From: Rhodococcus qingshengii JCM 15477
GTDB taxonomy: Bacteria > Actinomycetota > Actinomycetes > Mycobacteriales > Mycobacteriaceae
Direction of reading: 5' to 3'
DNA: 64,000 nucleotides
NCBI RefSeq assembly: GCF_023221595.1
Contig: NZ_CP096563.1
Location: 2,462,501 to 2,526,500, forward strand
Below are positions 1-11,441 of this stretch, piece by piece. Position 1 is the stretch's first letter. Each line of letters opens with the position of its first letter. The position numbers and the translations under genes are program-made. The notes below the pieces were generated by a model. It did no database searches and was not told the origin of the DNA. It was given only the letters and a program-made list of their open reading frames with translations.

Positions 1-1257
1 TTCGAACTGGCGAAGAAGAACGAGGACATGTACCTGTTCTCGCCGTACGACGTCGAGCGCATCTACGGAGTTCCGTTCTCCGACATCAACGTCTCCGAGA
101 AGTACTACGAGATGGTCGACGACAAGCGAATTCGCAAGTCCAAGATCAAAGCTCGCGAGTTCTTCCAGACCGTCGCCGAATTGCAGTTCGAATCGGGCTA
201 CCCCTACATCATGTTCGAGGACACGGTGAACCGGGCAAACCCGATCGAGGGCAAGATCACGCACTCGAACCTGTGCTCGGAGATCCTGCAGGTTTCGACG
301 CCTTCACTGTTCAACGACGACCTGTCCTACTCGAAGGTCGGCAAGGACATCTCCTGCAACCTGGGTTCGCTGAACATCGCGAAGACCATGGACTCGCCCG
401 ACTTCGCCAAGACCATCGAAGTGTCGATCCGCGGATTGACGGCAGTGTCCGACCAGACGCACATCTACTCGGTGCCGTCGATCGAGCAGGGCAACAACGA
501 CTCTCACGCCATCGGCCTCGGTCAGATGAACCTGCACGGATACCTCGCTCGTGAGCGGATCTTCTACGGCAGCGAAGAAGGCATCGACTTCACGAACATC
601 TACTTCTACACCGTGCTGTTCCACGCACTGCGTGCGTCGAACAAGATCGCCATCGAGCGCGGCTCGTACTTCAAGGGTTTCCCGGAGTCGAAGTACGCCT
701 CGGGTGAATTCTTCGACAAGTACACCGATCAGGCTTGGGAGCCGGCAACCGACAAGGTTCGCGGACTCTTCGCCGATGCGAAGCTGCACATCCCCACTCA
801 GGACGACTGGCGTGAGCTGAAGGCTTCGGTTCAGAAGCACGGTATCTACAACCAGAACCTTCAGGCCGTCCCGCCGACCGGCTCGATCTCGTACATCAAC
901 TACTCCACCAGCTCCATCCACCCGGTGGCGTCGAAGATCGAGATCCGCAAGGAAGGCAAGATCGGCCGCGTCTACTACCCGGCGCCCTACCTGACCAACG
1001 ACAACCTGGAGTACTACCAGGATGCCTACGAAATCGGGTACGAGAAGATCGTCGACACCTATGCTGCCGCAACGCAACACGTCGACCAGGGCCTGTCGCT
1101 GACGCTGTTCTTCAAGGACACCGCAACCACCCGCGACATCAACAAGGCGCAGATCTACGCGTGGCGTAAGGGCATCAAGACGCTGTACTACATCCGTCTG
1201 CGTCAGATGGCACTCGAAGGCACCGAGGTCGAGGGCTGCGTTTCCTGCATGCTGTAA
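1..1257 (+). CDS. nrdE: Class Ib ribonucleoside-diphosphate reductase alpha subunit, 3' part
   Basis: Large catalytic subunit of the manganese/iron-dependent class Ib ribonucleotide reductase, which reduces ribonucleoside diphosphates to deoxyribonucleotides in the cytoplasm. The reading frame is open from base 1, so the 5' end lies outside the window; 418 residues are visible. Seen: the SNLCSEI motif carrying the thiyl-radical cysteine, the SCNLGSLN motif with the second active-site cysteine, the PPTGSISYI loop, and a C-terminal GCVSCML tail whose cysteine pair is the redox shuttle reduced by NrdH. Its partner nrdF lies 1.4 kb downstream on the same strand, separated by two genes on the other strand. 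A conserved hairpin follows 13 bases after the stop. Confidence 0.97.
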   Translation, partial: FELAKKNEDMYLFSPYDVERIYGVPFSDINVSEKYYEMVDDKRIRKSKIKAREFFQTVAELQFESGYPYIMFEDTVNRANPIEGKITHSNLCSEILQVSTPSLFNDDLSYSKVGKDISCNLGSLNIAKTMDSPDFAKTIEVSIRGLTAVSDQTHIYSVPSIEQGNNDSHAIGLGQMNLHGYLARERIFYGSEEGIDFTNIYFYTVLFHALRASNKIAIERGSYFKGFPESKYASGEFFDKYTDQAWEPATDKVRGLFADAKLHIPTQDDWRELKASVQKHGIYNQNLQAVPPTGSISYINYSTSSIHPVASKIEIRKEGKIGRVYYPAPYLTNDNLEYYQDAYEIGYEKIVDTYAAATQHVDQGLSLTLFFKDTATTRDINKAQIYAWRKGIKTLYYIRLRQMALEGTEVEGCVSCML

Positions 1258-1270
1258 AGGGCTCCGCGCC

Positions 1271-1310
1271 GTGCGCCTTTTCGGTAGTGGTTACTACCGA
1301 AAAGGCGCAC
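1271..1310. terminator. Hairpin between nrdE and the convergent RHH gene (repeat family, variant copy)
   Basis: A perfect 18-bp stem with a 4-base loop. The lower stem is GTGCGCCTTT / AAAGGCGCAC, the same ten base pairs found in three other hairpins of this window (26793, 37487, 58124), but the upper stem and loop differ. It lies between convergent genes, 13 bases after the nrdE stop and 7 bases from the RHH stop, so it could terminate both. There is no T-tract, as is common for actinobacterial terminators. Confidence 0.75.
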
Positions 1311-1317
1311 AGGGGTA

Positions 1318-1530
1318 TCAGGCCGGCGGGCGGCCGGGACCGTGCATCTTGCCGGCATTCTTCGGCATTCGACCGTGCTCGGTGAGTGCGCGCCGAAGGA
1401 GAAACTCGATCTGGGCGTTGGTACTTCGGAGATCGTCGGCGGCCCAGCGGGCGAGGGCGTCGTGTACCGCTGGGTCCAACCGAAGAAGGATCTTCTTACG
1501 CTCGGATCGCGGAGCTGGATCCGTGGCCAT
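1318..1530 (-). CDS. Small ribbon-helix-helix (Arc-like) DNA-binding protein
   Basis: A 70-residue basic protein. Residues about 10-50 (KKILLRLDPAVHDALARWAA and following) have the strand-helix-helix pattern of Arc/CopG-type ribbon-helix-helix proteins, which bind palindromic operators as dimers. The tail is proline- and glycine-rich. It starts 12 bases after the SPFH gene, so the two are probably one transcript. It could autoregulate the pair, for example at the inverted repeat 2486-2504; that is inference. Such proteins are often annotated as antitoxins, but no toxin gene is adjacent, and the partner here is a membrane protein. Confidence 0.75.
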   Translation of the reverse strand: MATDPAPRSERKKILLRLDPAVHDALARWAADDLRSTNAQIEFLLRRALTEHGRMPKNAGKMHGPGRPPA

Positions 1531-1542
1531 GTGGCCTTTCCT

Positions 1543-2460
1543 TTACTGGTAGAGCGAACCGGTGTTGAGCACCGGTTGTGCGTCGCGGTCGCCGCACAGC
1601 ACGACCAGAAGGTTACTGATCATCGTGGCCTTGCGTTCCTCGTCGAGTTCGACGACGTGCTTCTCCTCGAGCTGCTTGAGTGCCATGTCGACCATGGACA
1701 CCGCGCCTTCGACGATTTGCTTGCGGGCGGCTATCACAGCACCCGCTTGCTGGCGCCGAAGCATCGCGCTGGCGATCTCCGGTGCATACGAGAGCCTGTT
1801 GATGCGTGTCTCGATAACTTCGACACCCGCCGCACGCACGCGGGCGTGAACCTCCTCCGACAAGGTGGTGGTGATGATATCGGCGTTCTCGCGCAACGAG
1901 ACTCGGCCTTCGGCGTCGTACGGGTAGCTACCGGCGATATGGCGGACGGCCGCCTCGGTCTGTACGGAGACGAACTCCTCGTAATCGTCCACCTGGAACG
2001 AGGCGAGCGCTGTGTCGGCCACCTGCCAGACGACCACCGCCGAGATCTCGATGGGATTGCCGTCGGCGTCGTTCACTTTCGCCTGACCGGTCTCATGGTT
2101 TCGGATGCGCGTCGAGATCGATCGACGGACCGTCAGCGGATTTGTCCATCGCAGTCCCGGCGTGCGCAAGGTGCCGCTGTACGAGCTTCCGAGAAGTTGC
2201 AGAACTCGGGCTTGATTCGGTTGCACCAAGGTCAGGCCCATCAGGAGGGGGAGTGACGCGATGAACAGCACCACTCCGACCGGAATCAGGGCGAAGAGTC
2301 CCAGAACTCCGCCAACGACGGACAGCGCGATTCCGGCCAGGAAGAGAAGGACGCCGCCGAGGAGCATCCAGCTGCCGGACAGGTCCCAGCCTGGGCGTTC
2401 GGCGATCGTTGTGGTGGCGACACCGGTCGGTTTCTCGGCCACGGTGGGTGTGCTGGTCAT
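1543..2460 (-). CDS. SPFH/band-7 domain membrane protein
   Basis: A 305-residue protein of the stomatin/flotillin-like SPFH superfamily, which form membrane-anchored oligomers and organise membrane microdomains. Two hydrophobic segments near residues 25-75 (one contains [17 protein letters not shown]) are followed by the SPFH domain, beginning at [14 protein letters not shown]. Later come the conserved stretch ending [20 protein letters not shown] and a coiled, charged C-terminus. An in-frame ATG at 2478 would add six residues; 2460 is preferred because GGAAAG lies about ten bases before it. It reads divergently from nrdF and is followed by the RHH gene. The substrate or client is unknown. 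Confidence 0.85.
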   Translation of the reverse strand: MTSTPTVAEKPTGVATTTIAERPGWDLSGSWMLLGGVLLFLAGIALSVVGGVLGLFALIPVGVVLFIASLPLLMGLTLVQPNQARVLQLLGSSYSGTLRTPGLRWTNPLTVRRSISTRIRNHETGQAKVNDADGNPIEISAVVVWQVADTALASFQVDDYEEFVSVQTEAAVRHIAGSYPYDAEGRVSLRENADIITTTLSEEVHARVRAAGVEVIETRINRLSYAPEIASAMLRRQQAGAVIAARKQIVEGAVSMVDMALKQLEEKHVVELDEERKATMISNLLVVLCGDRDAQPVLNTGSLYQ

Positions 2461-2485
2461 GCGAGACTCGCTTTCCATCGGTAAG

Positions 2486-2504
2486 TGATATTTAATTGAT
2501 ATCA
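2486..2504. promoter_or_regulatory. Inverted repeat upstream of the SPFH gene, possible operator
   Basis: TGATAT and ATATCA separated by seven AT bases, in a strikingly AT-rich patch just upstream of the SPFH start on the minus strand. The position fits an operator or an extended -10 region for the SPFH-RHH operon. Binding by the RHH protein is only a guess. Confidence 0.4.
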
Positions 2505-2535
2505 CATTTTTTGTACTCGTGGAGGGGCGCGTGCG

Positions 2536-2583
2536 ACACATGTTGTTGTGTTGGCATCGCGGACCCGACACAACGGGTAGTGT
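2536..2583 (+). promoter_or_regulatory. Tandem NrdR boxes of nrdF
   Basis: Two 16-bp sites, ACACATGTTGTTGTGT at 2536-2551 and ACACAACGGGTAGTGT at 2568-2583. Both have the ACAC...GTGT ends of NrdR boxes (the consensus is roughly ACAC, ten mostly AT bases, GTGT; the first site fits best). They are 32 bp apart, about three helical turns, which is the spacing expected for cooperative binding of the ATP/dATP-sensing repressor NrdR. They lie 48-95 bp before the nrdF start, so nrdF has its own nucleotide-regulated promoter. Confidence 0.85.
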
Positions 2584-2621
2584 TCAGGCAAGCCAACATT
2601 CGGCAGTATCTCTCTCGCTAG

Positions 2622-3596
<975 letters not shown>

Positions 3597-3610
3597 AGAG
3601 CGACCTACAC

Positions 3611-3652
3611 GCCGAAGCCCGACTCCTGCACACGCGGGAATCGGGCTTCGGC
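3611..3652 (+). terminator. Hairpin after nrdF
   Basis: Arms GCCGAAGCCCGA (3611-3622) and TCGGGCTTCGGC (3641-3652), perfectly complementary, starting 14 bases after the nrdF stop and before the convergent NUDIX gene. No clear T-run. Confidence 0.75.
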
Positions 3653-3669
3653 CGTGTATTGGGAGCGGA

Positions 3670-4143
3670 CTAGCGCTGAAACCACGCTTCCGGCTTGTCC
3701 AGCAACGCTTTTGCGAGGCGCAGACGCGAGGTTTCCGTCATGTCCGAAGGCAGTGCGCTCGGCGCGAACCACGCGACCTCGAGGTTTTCGTCGTCCGCCA
3801 CGTGTGCATCTCCGCCGGTCCACCTGGCCAGGAAACACACGTCGAGGTACTGAGTCACGTCGCCGTTGGGGTACGTAATGGGCTCTGTGACATCGACACT
3901 CGTGATCCGAATCAATTCGGCGTCGACGCCGGTTTCTTCCTTCGCCTCGCGCACCGCCGCCGCCGACGGTTCCTCCCCAGGCTCGAGAACGCCGGACACG
4001 ACGGCCCACTGACCGTTGTCGGCGCGGCGGGTGAGCAGGATCCGGCCGTCGTCGTCGCGGATCACGACGCTCACTCCGGACAGCCAGAGCGGCGCATGAC
4101 CGACCTTCTCGCGCAGTGCAACAATGAATTCGGGGATCGGCAT
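3670..4143 (-). CDS. NUDIX hydrolase
   Basis: A 157-residue NUDIX-fold pyrophosphohydrolase. A complete Nudix box runs from GVLEPGEEPS to REAKEETGV at roughly residues 51-73, with the metal-binding REAKEE core intact. Members hydrolyse nucleoside diphosphates linked to another moiety X; the substrate cannot be told from sequence. The N-terminus VALREKVGHAPLWLSGVSVV resembles MutT-like house-cleaning enzymes of actinobacteria. The gene is convergent with nrdF and starts 66 bases after the stop of the siderophore-binding protein gene, so it may be read through from that operon. Confidence 0.88.
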   Translation of the reverse strand: MPIPEFIVALREKVGHAPLWLSGVSVVIRDDDGRILLTRRADNGQWAVVSGVLEPGEEPSAAAVREAKEETGVDAELIRITSVDVTEPITYPNGDVTQYLDVCFLARWTGGDAHVADDENLEVAWFAPSALPSDMTETSRLRLAKALLDKPEAWFQR

Positions 4144-4209
4144 GATCAGAACCCGAACTTCACGGCTGGGGCGAACCGCTTCGAATGTCGGAGTTGTGGT
4201 TCGTTCCGG

Positions 4210-5304
4210 TCAGCTCGCATATCCGTTCAAGGTTCCCTTCAAGTCCGCCAATACGGCACGGGCAGCAGTCATCCCGTTTCCGTTCCAGATGTCGTCTTCC
4301 GCTACGAACACACGTCGGTCGGTGGCAGCGGCGAGGTCCTGCCACTGGTCGCTCTTCATGACCTCGGTGCCGTAGCTACGACCGTTCGGCCCGTCGAAGA
4401 GGACGTAGATCAAGTCCCCTTCGGCGGCGCTGAGATCGTCGGCCGGAATCGGTGCCGTGGTCGCATCGGTCAATCGCTGCGCCGGTGGGCGCCGGACGCC
4501 GACGTCGCTGAGGATCTGTCCGGCGAAGGATGCAGGGCCCTCGATCTGCAGGTCCTTCGAACCGAACCGAACCACTGATGCCTGCGTCTGCGATGCATTC
4601 AATGCGTCGCCGAGCTGCACGACGTCCTGCTGGTAGCGGTCCAGCTCCGTCGCAGCCGCGGACGAACGGCCAAGTGCCTGGCCCGCGAGGGCGAACTGCG
4701 CTTTCCAGTACACGGGATCCGAGCCGGCGAACACGGTGGGGGCAATGGCGTCGAGTTGCCCGTACAAACCGTCGGACGCCGGACTGGACCCGAGGATCAA
4801 GTCCGGCGCGGCGGCCTTCACGGCGTTGACGTCGGGTGCGCTCACGGGGCCGACGCTCGGAATCTCCGAGATGCCGAAACCGAGGTACGACGGTTGAGGC
4901 GAGTCGACACCGGTCGCGGCGCCCACTACCCGCTCCCACAGACCGAGGGCGCACACGGCGTCCATCGAGACGCTGTCGAGGACCACGATCCGTTGGGGAT
5001 CGGAAGGAACCTCGGTTTCACCCGCAGTGTGTACGACTCGACGCTTCACCCCGGGGCCCGCTCCCGGGTCGGCTTGCGTCGGCGTCGGGCACGCGGTGGC
5101 GGTGTCGCGTTCGATGCCCATCACGCCGGCACCGGCGATCGACGTAGTGGTCCGGACGATGGTGCTCGCGGGATCGTCCGACGAGTCGGACGAGCAACCA
5201 CCGAGGACGAGCATCGTGGCGGCGATCCCCAGGATCGAGACACGACGAACGGACGTGCGGGCGGTCGTGCGTGAGAGAACAGACGTGCGTGAGAGAACAG
5301 ACAA
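4210..5304 (-). CDS. Iron-siderophore ABC transporter substrate-binding lipoprotein (FecB-like), downstream copy
   Basis: A 364-residue secreted lipoprotein: a basic N-terminus, a hydrophobic core and the lipobox LGGC near residue 36. A periplasmic-binding (Fe-siderophore) domain follows with the typical PQRIVVLDSVSMDAVCALGL start and DLILGSSPASDG. It captures ferric siderophore for an ABC importer; no permease or ATPase gene is adjacent. The only plausible start is a TTG at 5304, preceded by AGGAAG nine bases upstream. The first codons carry an 18-bp tandem duplication, read as SVLSRT twice. It lies 49 bases after its paralogue and probably shares the iron-regulated promoter at 6370. The locus corresponds to mycobacterial fecB (Rv3044). 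Confidence 0.88.
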   Translation of the reverse strand: MSVLSRTSVLSRTTARTSVRRVSILGIAATMLVLGGCSSDSSDDPASTIVRTTTSIAGAGVMGIERDTATACPTPTQADPGAGPGVKRRVVHTAGETEVPSDPQRIVVLDSVSMDAVCALGLWERVVGAATGVDSPQPSYLGFGISEIPSVGPVSAPDVNAVKAAAPDLILGSSPASDGLYGQLDAIAPTVFAGSDPVYWKAQFALAGQALGRSSAAATELDRYQQDVVQLGDALNASQTQASVVRFGSKDLQIEGPASFAGQILSDVGVRRPPAQRLTDATTAPIPADDLSAAEGDLIYVLFDGPNGRSYGTEVMKSDQWQDLAAATDRRVFVAEDDIWNGNGMTAARAVLADLKGTLNGYAS

Positions 5305-5353
5305 GTCGACGGCTTCCTGTGTGAGCGGGCGCCGTTCAGGTTAGCTGTTCGAC

Positions 5354-6349
5354 TCAGCTGTTCTGCTTGTCCACCTCGAACGTGTCCGAGAGGTCGTCGA
5401 GGATCATGTGGGCGCCCTGGATGCTGACCGGCGACATCCAACGTGAATCGTCCACGTCGACCTTGCGTCCTCGAAGGGTCTGCCACAGCGGGCTCTCGAG
5501 GAACGGCTTCGCAGCTTCGGCGCTCTTGCCCTCGGCGTCTTGCCAGGTGCTGATGAAGATGACGTCCGCGTCGGCTTCGTTGATCAGCTCGGGGCTGATC
5601 TTCATCATGATGTTTCCGGCATCGGCGGGGTCAGGTCCCTGGTTGTCCGGGCGCTTCAATCCGGCGTCCTGAAGGACGATGCCGCTGAACGAGGTGGTGC
5701 GGTAGAGGCGTGCCGTCGGTTCACCGGCGAATCGGACTACCGAGATGACCGGGTTGTTCGCCTTCTCGTTGATTTCCTTGCCGACGGTGGCTGCGCGGGT
5801 TTCGTACTCGGTGATCTTCGCCTCGGCCAGTGACTCCTTGCCCAGCGCTTGACCGACCAGGCGGATGTTGTCCTTCCACGTCGGGCCGGTCGTCTGAGTG
5901 AAGACGGTGGGTGCGATTGCGGAGAGCTGCTCGTAGTTCTTCCCGTCGCGGACCTCGGCGGAGATGATGAGGTCTGGCTGCAGTGCGGCGATCTTCTCGA
6001 GGCTTGCACTGCTGACCGTGCCGACCGAGACGGCGTCCGCGGCGAATTCCTCCCGCGAGGATCCGAGGTAGTCGGGAAGACCGGGCTCGCGGTAGTCGAC
6101 GTAGCCGACGAGCGGGGATTCGAGGAGAAGGACGGCGTCGGTGAAGCTGTTGTCGAGCGCGACGATCCGCTGGGGTGCTGCCGGGATTTCGGTGCTTCCA
6201 CGGAAGTGTTCGATCGTGCGGGGGAATGCGCCCGACTCGGTCGAGGTGGTGGTTGCAGCGGGCTCGTCGTTACTCGAGCAGGCTGGAACGACCAAGGCGA
6301 TCGAGGCTGCGACGGCTACCAGCGCGGCGCGGCGGGGAAAGAATTTCAC
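5354..6349 (-). CDS. Iron-siderophore ABC transporter substrate-binding lipoprotein (FecB-like), upstream copy
   Basis: A 331-residue lipoprotein with signal peptide MKFFPRRAALVAVAASIALV and lipobox VPAC, then a serine/threonine-rich linker and a Fe-siderophore binding domain (PQRIVALDNSFTDAVLLL; DLIISAEVRDGKNYEQL). Anchored on the outer face of the membrane, it would bind ferric siderophores. It is the first gene of a two-gene unit with the paralogue downstream; the two share fold and motifs but are clearly diverged. An IdeR/DtxR-type box lies 20 bases upstream of the start, so expression should rise under iron limitation. Transport partners must be encoded elsewhere. Confidence 0.9.
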   Translation of the reverse strand: MKFFPRRAALVAVAASIALVVPACSSNDEPAATTTSTESGAFPRTIEHFRGSTEIPAAPQRIVALDNSFTDAVLLLESPLVGYVDYREPGLPDYLGSSREEFAADAVSVGTVSSASLEKIAALQPDLIISAEVRDGKNYEQLSAIAPTVFTQTTGPTWKDNIRLVGQALGKESLAEAKITEYETRAATVGKEINEKANNPVISVVRFAGEPTARLYRTTSFSGIVLQDAGLKRPDNQGPDPADAGNIMMKISPELINEADADVIFISTWQDAEGKSAEAAKPFLESPLWQTLRGRKVDVDDSRWMSPVSIQGAHMILDDLSDTFEVDKQNS

Positions 6350-6369
6350 TGATTGGCTCCTGAGATGAG

Positions 6370-6388
6370 TTAGGCGAGGGTGACCTTA
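6370..6388 (-). promoter_or_regulatory. IdeR/DtxR-type iron box
   Basis: TTAGGCGAGGGTGACCTTA matches the IdeR/DmdR consensus (TTAGGTTAGGCTAACCTAA) at 14 of 19 positions by hand count, including both outer half-sites TTAGG and CCTTA. It sits 21 to 39 bp before the start of the first siderophore-binding gene, a position suited to repression by Fe(II)-IdeR. Confidence 0.75.
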
Positions 6389-6699
6389 TCAGTGGAGGGG
6401 TTGGCCGAAAACGGACACCGACCGAATTCTTTGACGCGCACGACACGCCGATTCGGAAGTGGGTTCGGACTCCCGGGGGAACATAAACCGCAGGTCGTTC
6501 GTCCGGTGCCGTGAAAAACGGATGCTCGAGTACGACGCAGAGTAGGACCGGGTCGCGGTGCCTCGGAGTCACGGTCTACGATTCGATGAGCGCAAGCCAG
6601 AAGCCGTTGTCCGCAGCCCGGGCGACGGACCCTGCGGGCGCAACCAAGGGCTCTTTGACGGAGTCTGCGGAGCGACCAAAGGCACATTCAGGAGGATCA
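6389..6699. other. Intergenic region before ctaD
   Basis: About 310 bp between the iron box and the ctaD start. It holds the divergent promoters. A TACGAT hexamer at 6577-6582 is a possible -10 element. An in-frame ATG at 6586 could extend CtaD by 38 residues, but the added segment has no counterpart in remembered CtaD proteins. AGGAGGA at 6690-6696 is a strong ribosome binding site for the GTG at 6700. Confidence 0.5.
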
Positions 6700-8490
6700 G
6701 TGACTGCCGTAGCGCCCCAGCCAGTCCCCACGATAGCGCCGGCCAGGCCTTACCCGCCGCGGCAGGGACCCAAGGGCTCATTCATTTTCAAGATGATCAC
6801 GACCACCGATCCCAAGGTGCTCGGAATCATGTACTTGGCGACTTCCATCGCCTTCTTCCTCATCGGTGGCCTCATGGCGCTGATGATGCGTGCCGAACTT
6901 GCTGTACCCGGCATGCAGTTCCTTTCCAACGAACAGTTCAACCAGCTGTTCACCATGCACGGCACGATTATGCTGCTGCTGTACGCGACCCCGATCGTCT
7001 TCGGCTTCGCGAACTACATTCTTCCGCTCCAGATCGGTGCACCCGACGTCGCGTTCCCGCGCCTGAACGCGTTCAGCTACTGGCTGTACCTGTTCGGTGC
7101 GATCATCACGACGGCCGGATTCGTCACGCCCGGTGGCGCAGCAGACTTCGGTTGGACGGCATACACGCCGCTGACCAGCGCGCTGCACAGCCCCGGCGTC
7201 GGCGCCGACCTGTGGGTCTTGGGTCTGGCCGTCGCCGGCCTCGGCACCATCCTCGGTGGCGTCAACATGGTCACCACCGTGATCTGCCTGCGCGCACCCG
7301 GTATGACCATGTTCCGCATGCCGATCTTCACCTGGAACATCTTCATCACCAGCATCCTGATCCTGCTGGCGTTCCCGCTGCTGACCGCTGCATTCATGGG
7401 CTTGTTCGTCGACCGCCATCTCGGTGGGCACATCTTCGACCCGGCAACGGGCGGTGTGCTCCTGTGGCAGCACCTGTTCTGGTTCTTCGGTCACCCCGAG
7501 GTGTACATCATCGCGCTGCCGTTCTTCGGCATCGTCTCGGAGATCTTCCCGGTCTTCAGCCGTAAGCCGATCTTCGGCTACAGCGGCCTGGTGTACGCAA
7601 CGTTGGCCATCGCCGCTCTGTCGATCGCAGTGTGGGCCCACCACATGTACGCAACCGGCGCTGTTCTCCTGCCGTACTTCTCGTTCATGACGTTCCTGAT
7701 CGCCGTGCCGACAGGTGTGAAGATCTTCAACTGGATCGGCACGATGTGGAAGGGGCAGTTGACCTTCGAATCGCCGATGCTGTTCTCGATCGGCTTCCTG
7801 ATCACCTTCCTCTTCGGTGGTCTGTCGGGTGTCATCCTCGCGAGCCCGCCGCTCGACTTCCACGTCACGGACAGCTACTTCGTCGTCGCCCACTTCCACT
7901 ACGTGGTCTTCGGCACGGTCGTGTTCGCCACGTACGCCGGTATCTACTTCTGGTTCCCGAAGATGACCGGTCGCATGATGGACGAGCGCCTCGGCAAGTG
8001 GCACTTCTGGACCACGTTCGTCGGTTTCCACGGCACGTTCCTCGTTCAGCACTGGCTCGGTGCCGAAGGTATGCCGCGTCGTTACGCCGACTACCTGCCC
8101 TCGGACGGGTTCACGGTTCTGAACTCGGTGTCCACGATCTTTGCCTTCGTACTCGGTGCCTCGACGCTTCCGTTCATCTGGAACGTCTTCAAGAGCTACC
8201 GCTACGGCGAGGTGGTCACCGTCGACGATCCGTGGGGTTACGGAAACTCGCTGGAGTGGGCAACCACCTGCCCGCCGCCGCGTCACAACTTCACCGAGTT
8301 GCCGCGCATCCGTAGCGAGCGTCCGGCGTTCGAGCTGCACTACCCGCACATGGTGGAGCGGATGCGCGCGGAAGCGCACGTCGGCCCCGGCCACGGCGGG
8401 AAGAACGCCAGCACCGTGCTCGAAGATGCTCGTCACGAGCCGCTCACGGTCGGGGACGAAGGCGACCCCGGAACCGACAGCCGCTCCTGA
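6700..8490 (+). CDS. ctaD: Cytochrome c oxidase subunit I (aa3-type)
   Basis: A 596-residue, twelve-helix haem-copper oxidase subunit that holds haem a and the haem a3/CuB centre where oxygen is reduced; part of the actinobacterial bcc-aa3 supercomplex. Seen: [12 protein letters not shown] (haem a ligand), [10 protein letters not shown] (CuB histidine and the cross-linked tyrosine), AHHMYATG (CuB histidine pair) and [10 protein letters not shown] (haem a3 and a ligands). The N-terminus [13 protein letters not shown] matches actinobacterial CtaD, and the start is set by AGGAGGA four bases before the GTG. The hydrophilic C-terminal tail is longer than in M. tuberculosis. Followed by a terminator and then serB, as in mycobacteria. 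Confidence 0.96.
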   Translation: MTAVAPQPVPTIAPARPYPPRQGPKGSFIFKMITTTDPKVLGIMYLATSIAFFLIGGLMALMMRAELAVPGMQFLSNEQFNQLFTMHGTIMLLLYATPIVFGFANYILPLQIGAPDVAFPRLNAFSYWLYLFGAIITTAGFVTPGGAADFGWTAYTPLTSALHSPGVGADLWVLGLAVAGLGTILGGVNMVTTVICLRAPGMTMFRMPIFTWNIFITSILILLAFPLLTAAFMGLFVDRHLGGHIFDPATGGVLLWQHLFWFFGHPEVYIIALPFFGIVSEIFPVFSRKPIFGYSGLVYATLAIAALSIAVWAHHMYATGAVLLPYFSFMTFLIAVPTGVKIFNWIGTMWKGQLTFESPMLFSIGFLITFLFGGLSGVILASPPLDFHVTDSYFVVAHFHYVVFGTVVFATYAGIYFWFPKMTGRMMDERLGKWHFWTTFVGFHGTFLVQHWLGAEGMPRRYADYLPSDGFTVLNSVSTIFAFVLGASTLPFIWNVFKSYRYGEVVTVDDPWGYGNSLEWATTCPPPRHNFTELPRIRSERPAFELHYPHMVERMRAEAHVGPGHGGKNASTVLEDARHEPLTVGDEGDPGTDSRS

Positions 8491-8507
8491 GCGAAGTAAC
8501 ACACTGA

Positions 8508-10609
<2,102 letters not shown>

Positions 10610-10646
10610 AGACGCAACCGACCAGTCCAGTATCGGCAACTTGGCT

Positions 10647-11441
10647 ATGGATGAACAGTCCAGTGGCCATCAAGATGGTCGAGTGTTGATACGGAGATTC
10701 GCCTCGCTGTTCGTCGGTCTGTGGTTGTACGGCTTCTCGATGGCCATGATGATCACAGCCGGTCTTGGTCTGGATCCCTGGGATGTTTTCCATCAGGGTG
10801 TGGCCGAGCACGTTTCGCTCAGTTTCGGCGTGATCACTGCGATTACCGGTGCGGTGGTACTGCTGCTCTGGATTCCGATCCGTCAGCGGCCGGGATTCGG
10901 AACGGTCGCCAATGTCGTTGTAATTGCCATCTCGGTGGATACCTCACTGGCCTTCTTGCCGGTCTTTGATTCCATGCCAGTTCGAGCCGTGATCATGGTC
11001 GCGGGAATCCTCCTCAACGGACTGGCCAGCGTTCTCTACATCGGCGCGGGCATGGGGCCGGGCCCCCGCGACGGATTGATGACCGGACTGGTCGCTCGCA
11101 CAGGTCTGTCGGTCAGGCTCGTGCGTACCAGCATCGAGATCGCGGTCCTCACGACCGGATGGCTCCTCGGTGGAACCGTCGGCGTCGGAACAGTGTTGTA
11201 CGCCTTCGGGATCGGACCGACCATTCAATTCCTCATCAAGGTGCTGCCGGATTCCATGACAGCAGCGGTGACCGGAGGACGTGTCACGGAACGTAAGGCC
11301 AAGACCGTGGGGCCGGTCAGCGAAATCTCGGTGCCGACGGGAACTTCGGCCGTGGAGGCAGGTTCTCCGGTGGGTGAAGCCGAATCGAACGATGCAGTCA
11401 AGGTGCCGTCGAACCATTCCGGAGTGCCGACGGTGACCTGA
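10647..11441 (+). CDS. YczE/YitT-like integral membrane protein
   Basis: A protein of about 264 residues with four or five predicted membrane helices. The pattern LWLYGFSMAMMITAGLGLDPWDVFHQG near the N-terminus and GMGPGPRDGLMTGL in the middle is typical of the YczE family of membrane proteins, whose role is unclear. The start is uncertain: TTG 10641, ATG 10647 and GTG 10683 are all in frame and none has a good ribosome site. Beyond about residue 205 the protein ends in a hydrophilic tail. The last 217 bases overlap the 3' end of glgX on the other strand. Confidence 0.8.
   Translation: MDEQSSGHQDGRVLIRRFASLFVGLWLYGFSMAMMITAGLGLDPWDVFHQGVAEHVSLSFGVITAITGAVVLLLWIPIRQRPGFGTVANVVVIAISVDTSLAFLPVFDSMPVRAVIMVAGILLNGLASVLYIGAGMGPGPRDGLMTGLVARTGLSVRLVRTSIEIAVLTTGWLLGGTVGVGTVLYAFGIGPTIQFLIKVLPDSMTAAVTGGRVTERKAKTVGPVSEISVPTGTSAVEAGSPVGEAESNDAVKVPSNHSGVPTVT

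Noticed and set aside
1318..1530. Calling the RHH gene the antitoxin of a toxin-antitoxin system
   Set aside because: No small toxin gene is adjacent; the only partner is the SPFH membrane protein.
1342..2256. Long plus-strand frame opposite the RHH and SPFH genes
   Set aside because: Antisense shadow; the minus-strand products have clear domains.
5318..5350. Possible second iron box between the two FecB-like genes (around TTCAGGTTAGCTG)
   Set aside because: Only one half-site resembles the consensus; about 9 of 19 positions match.
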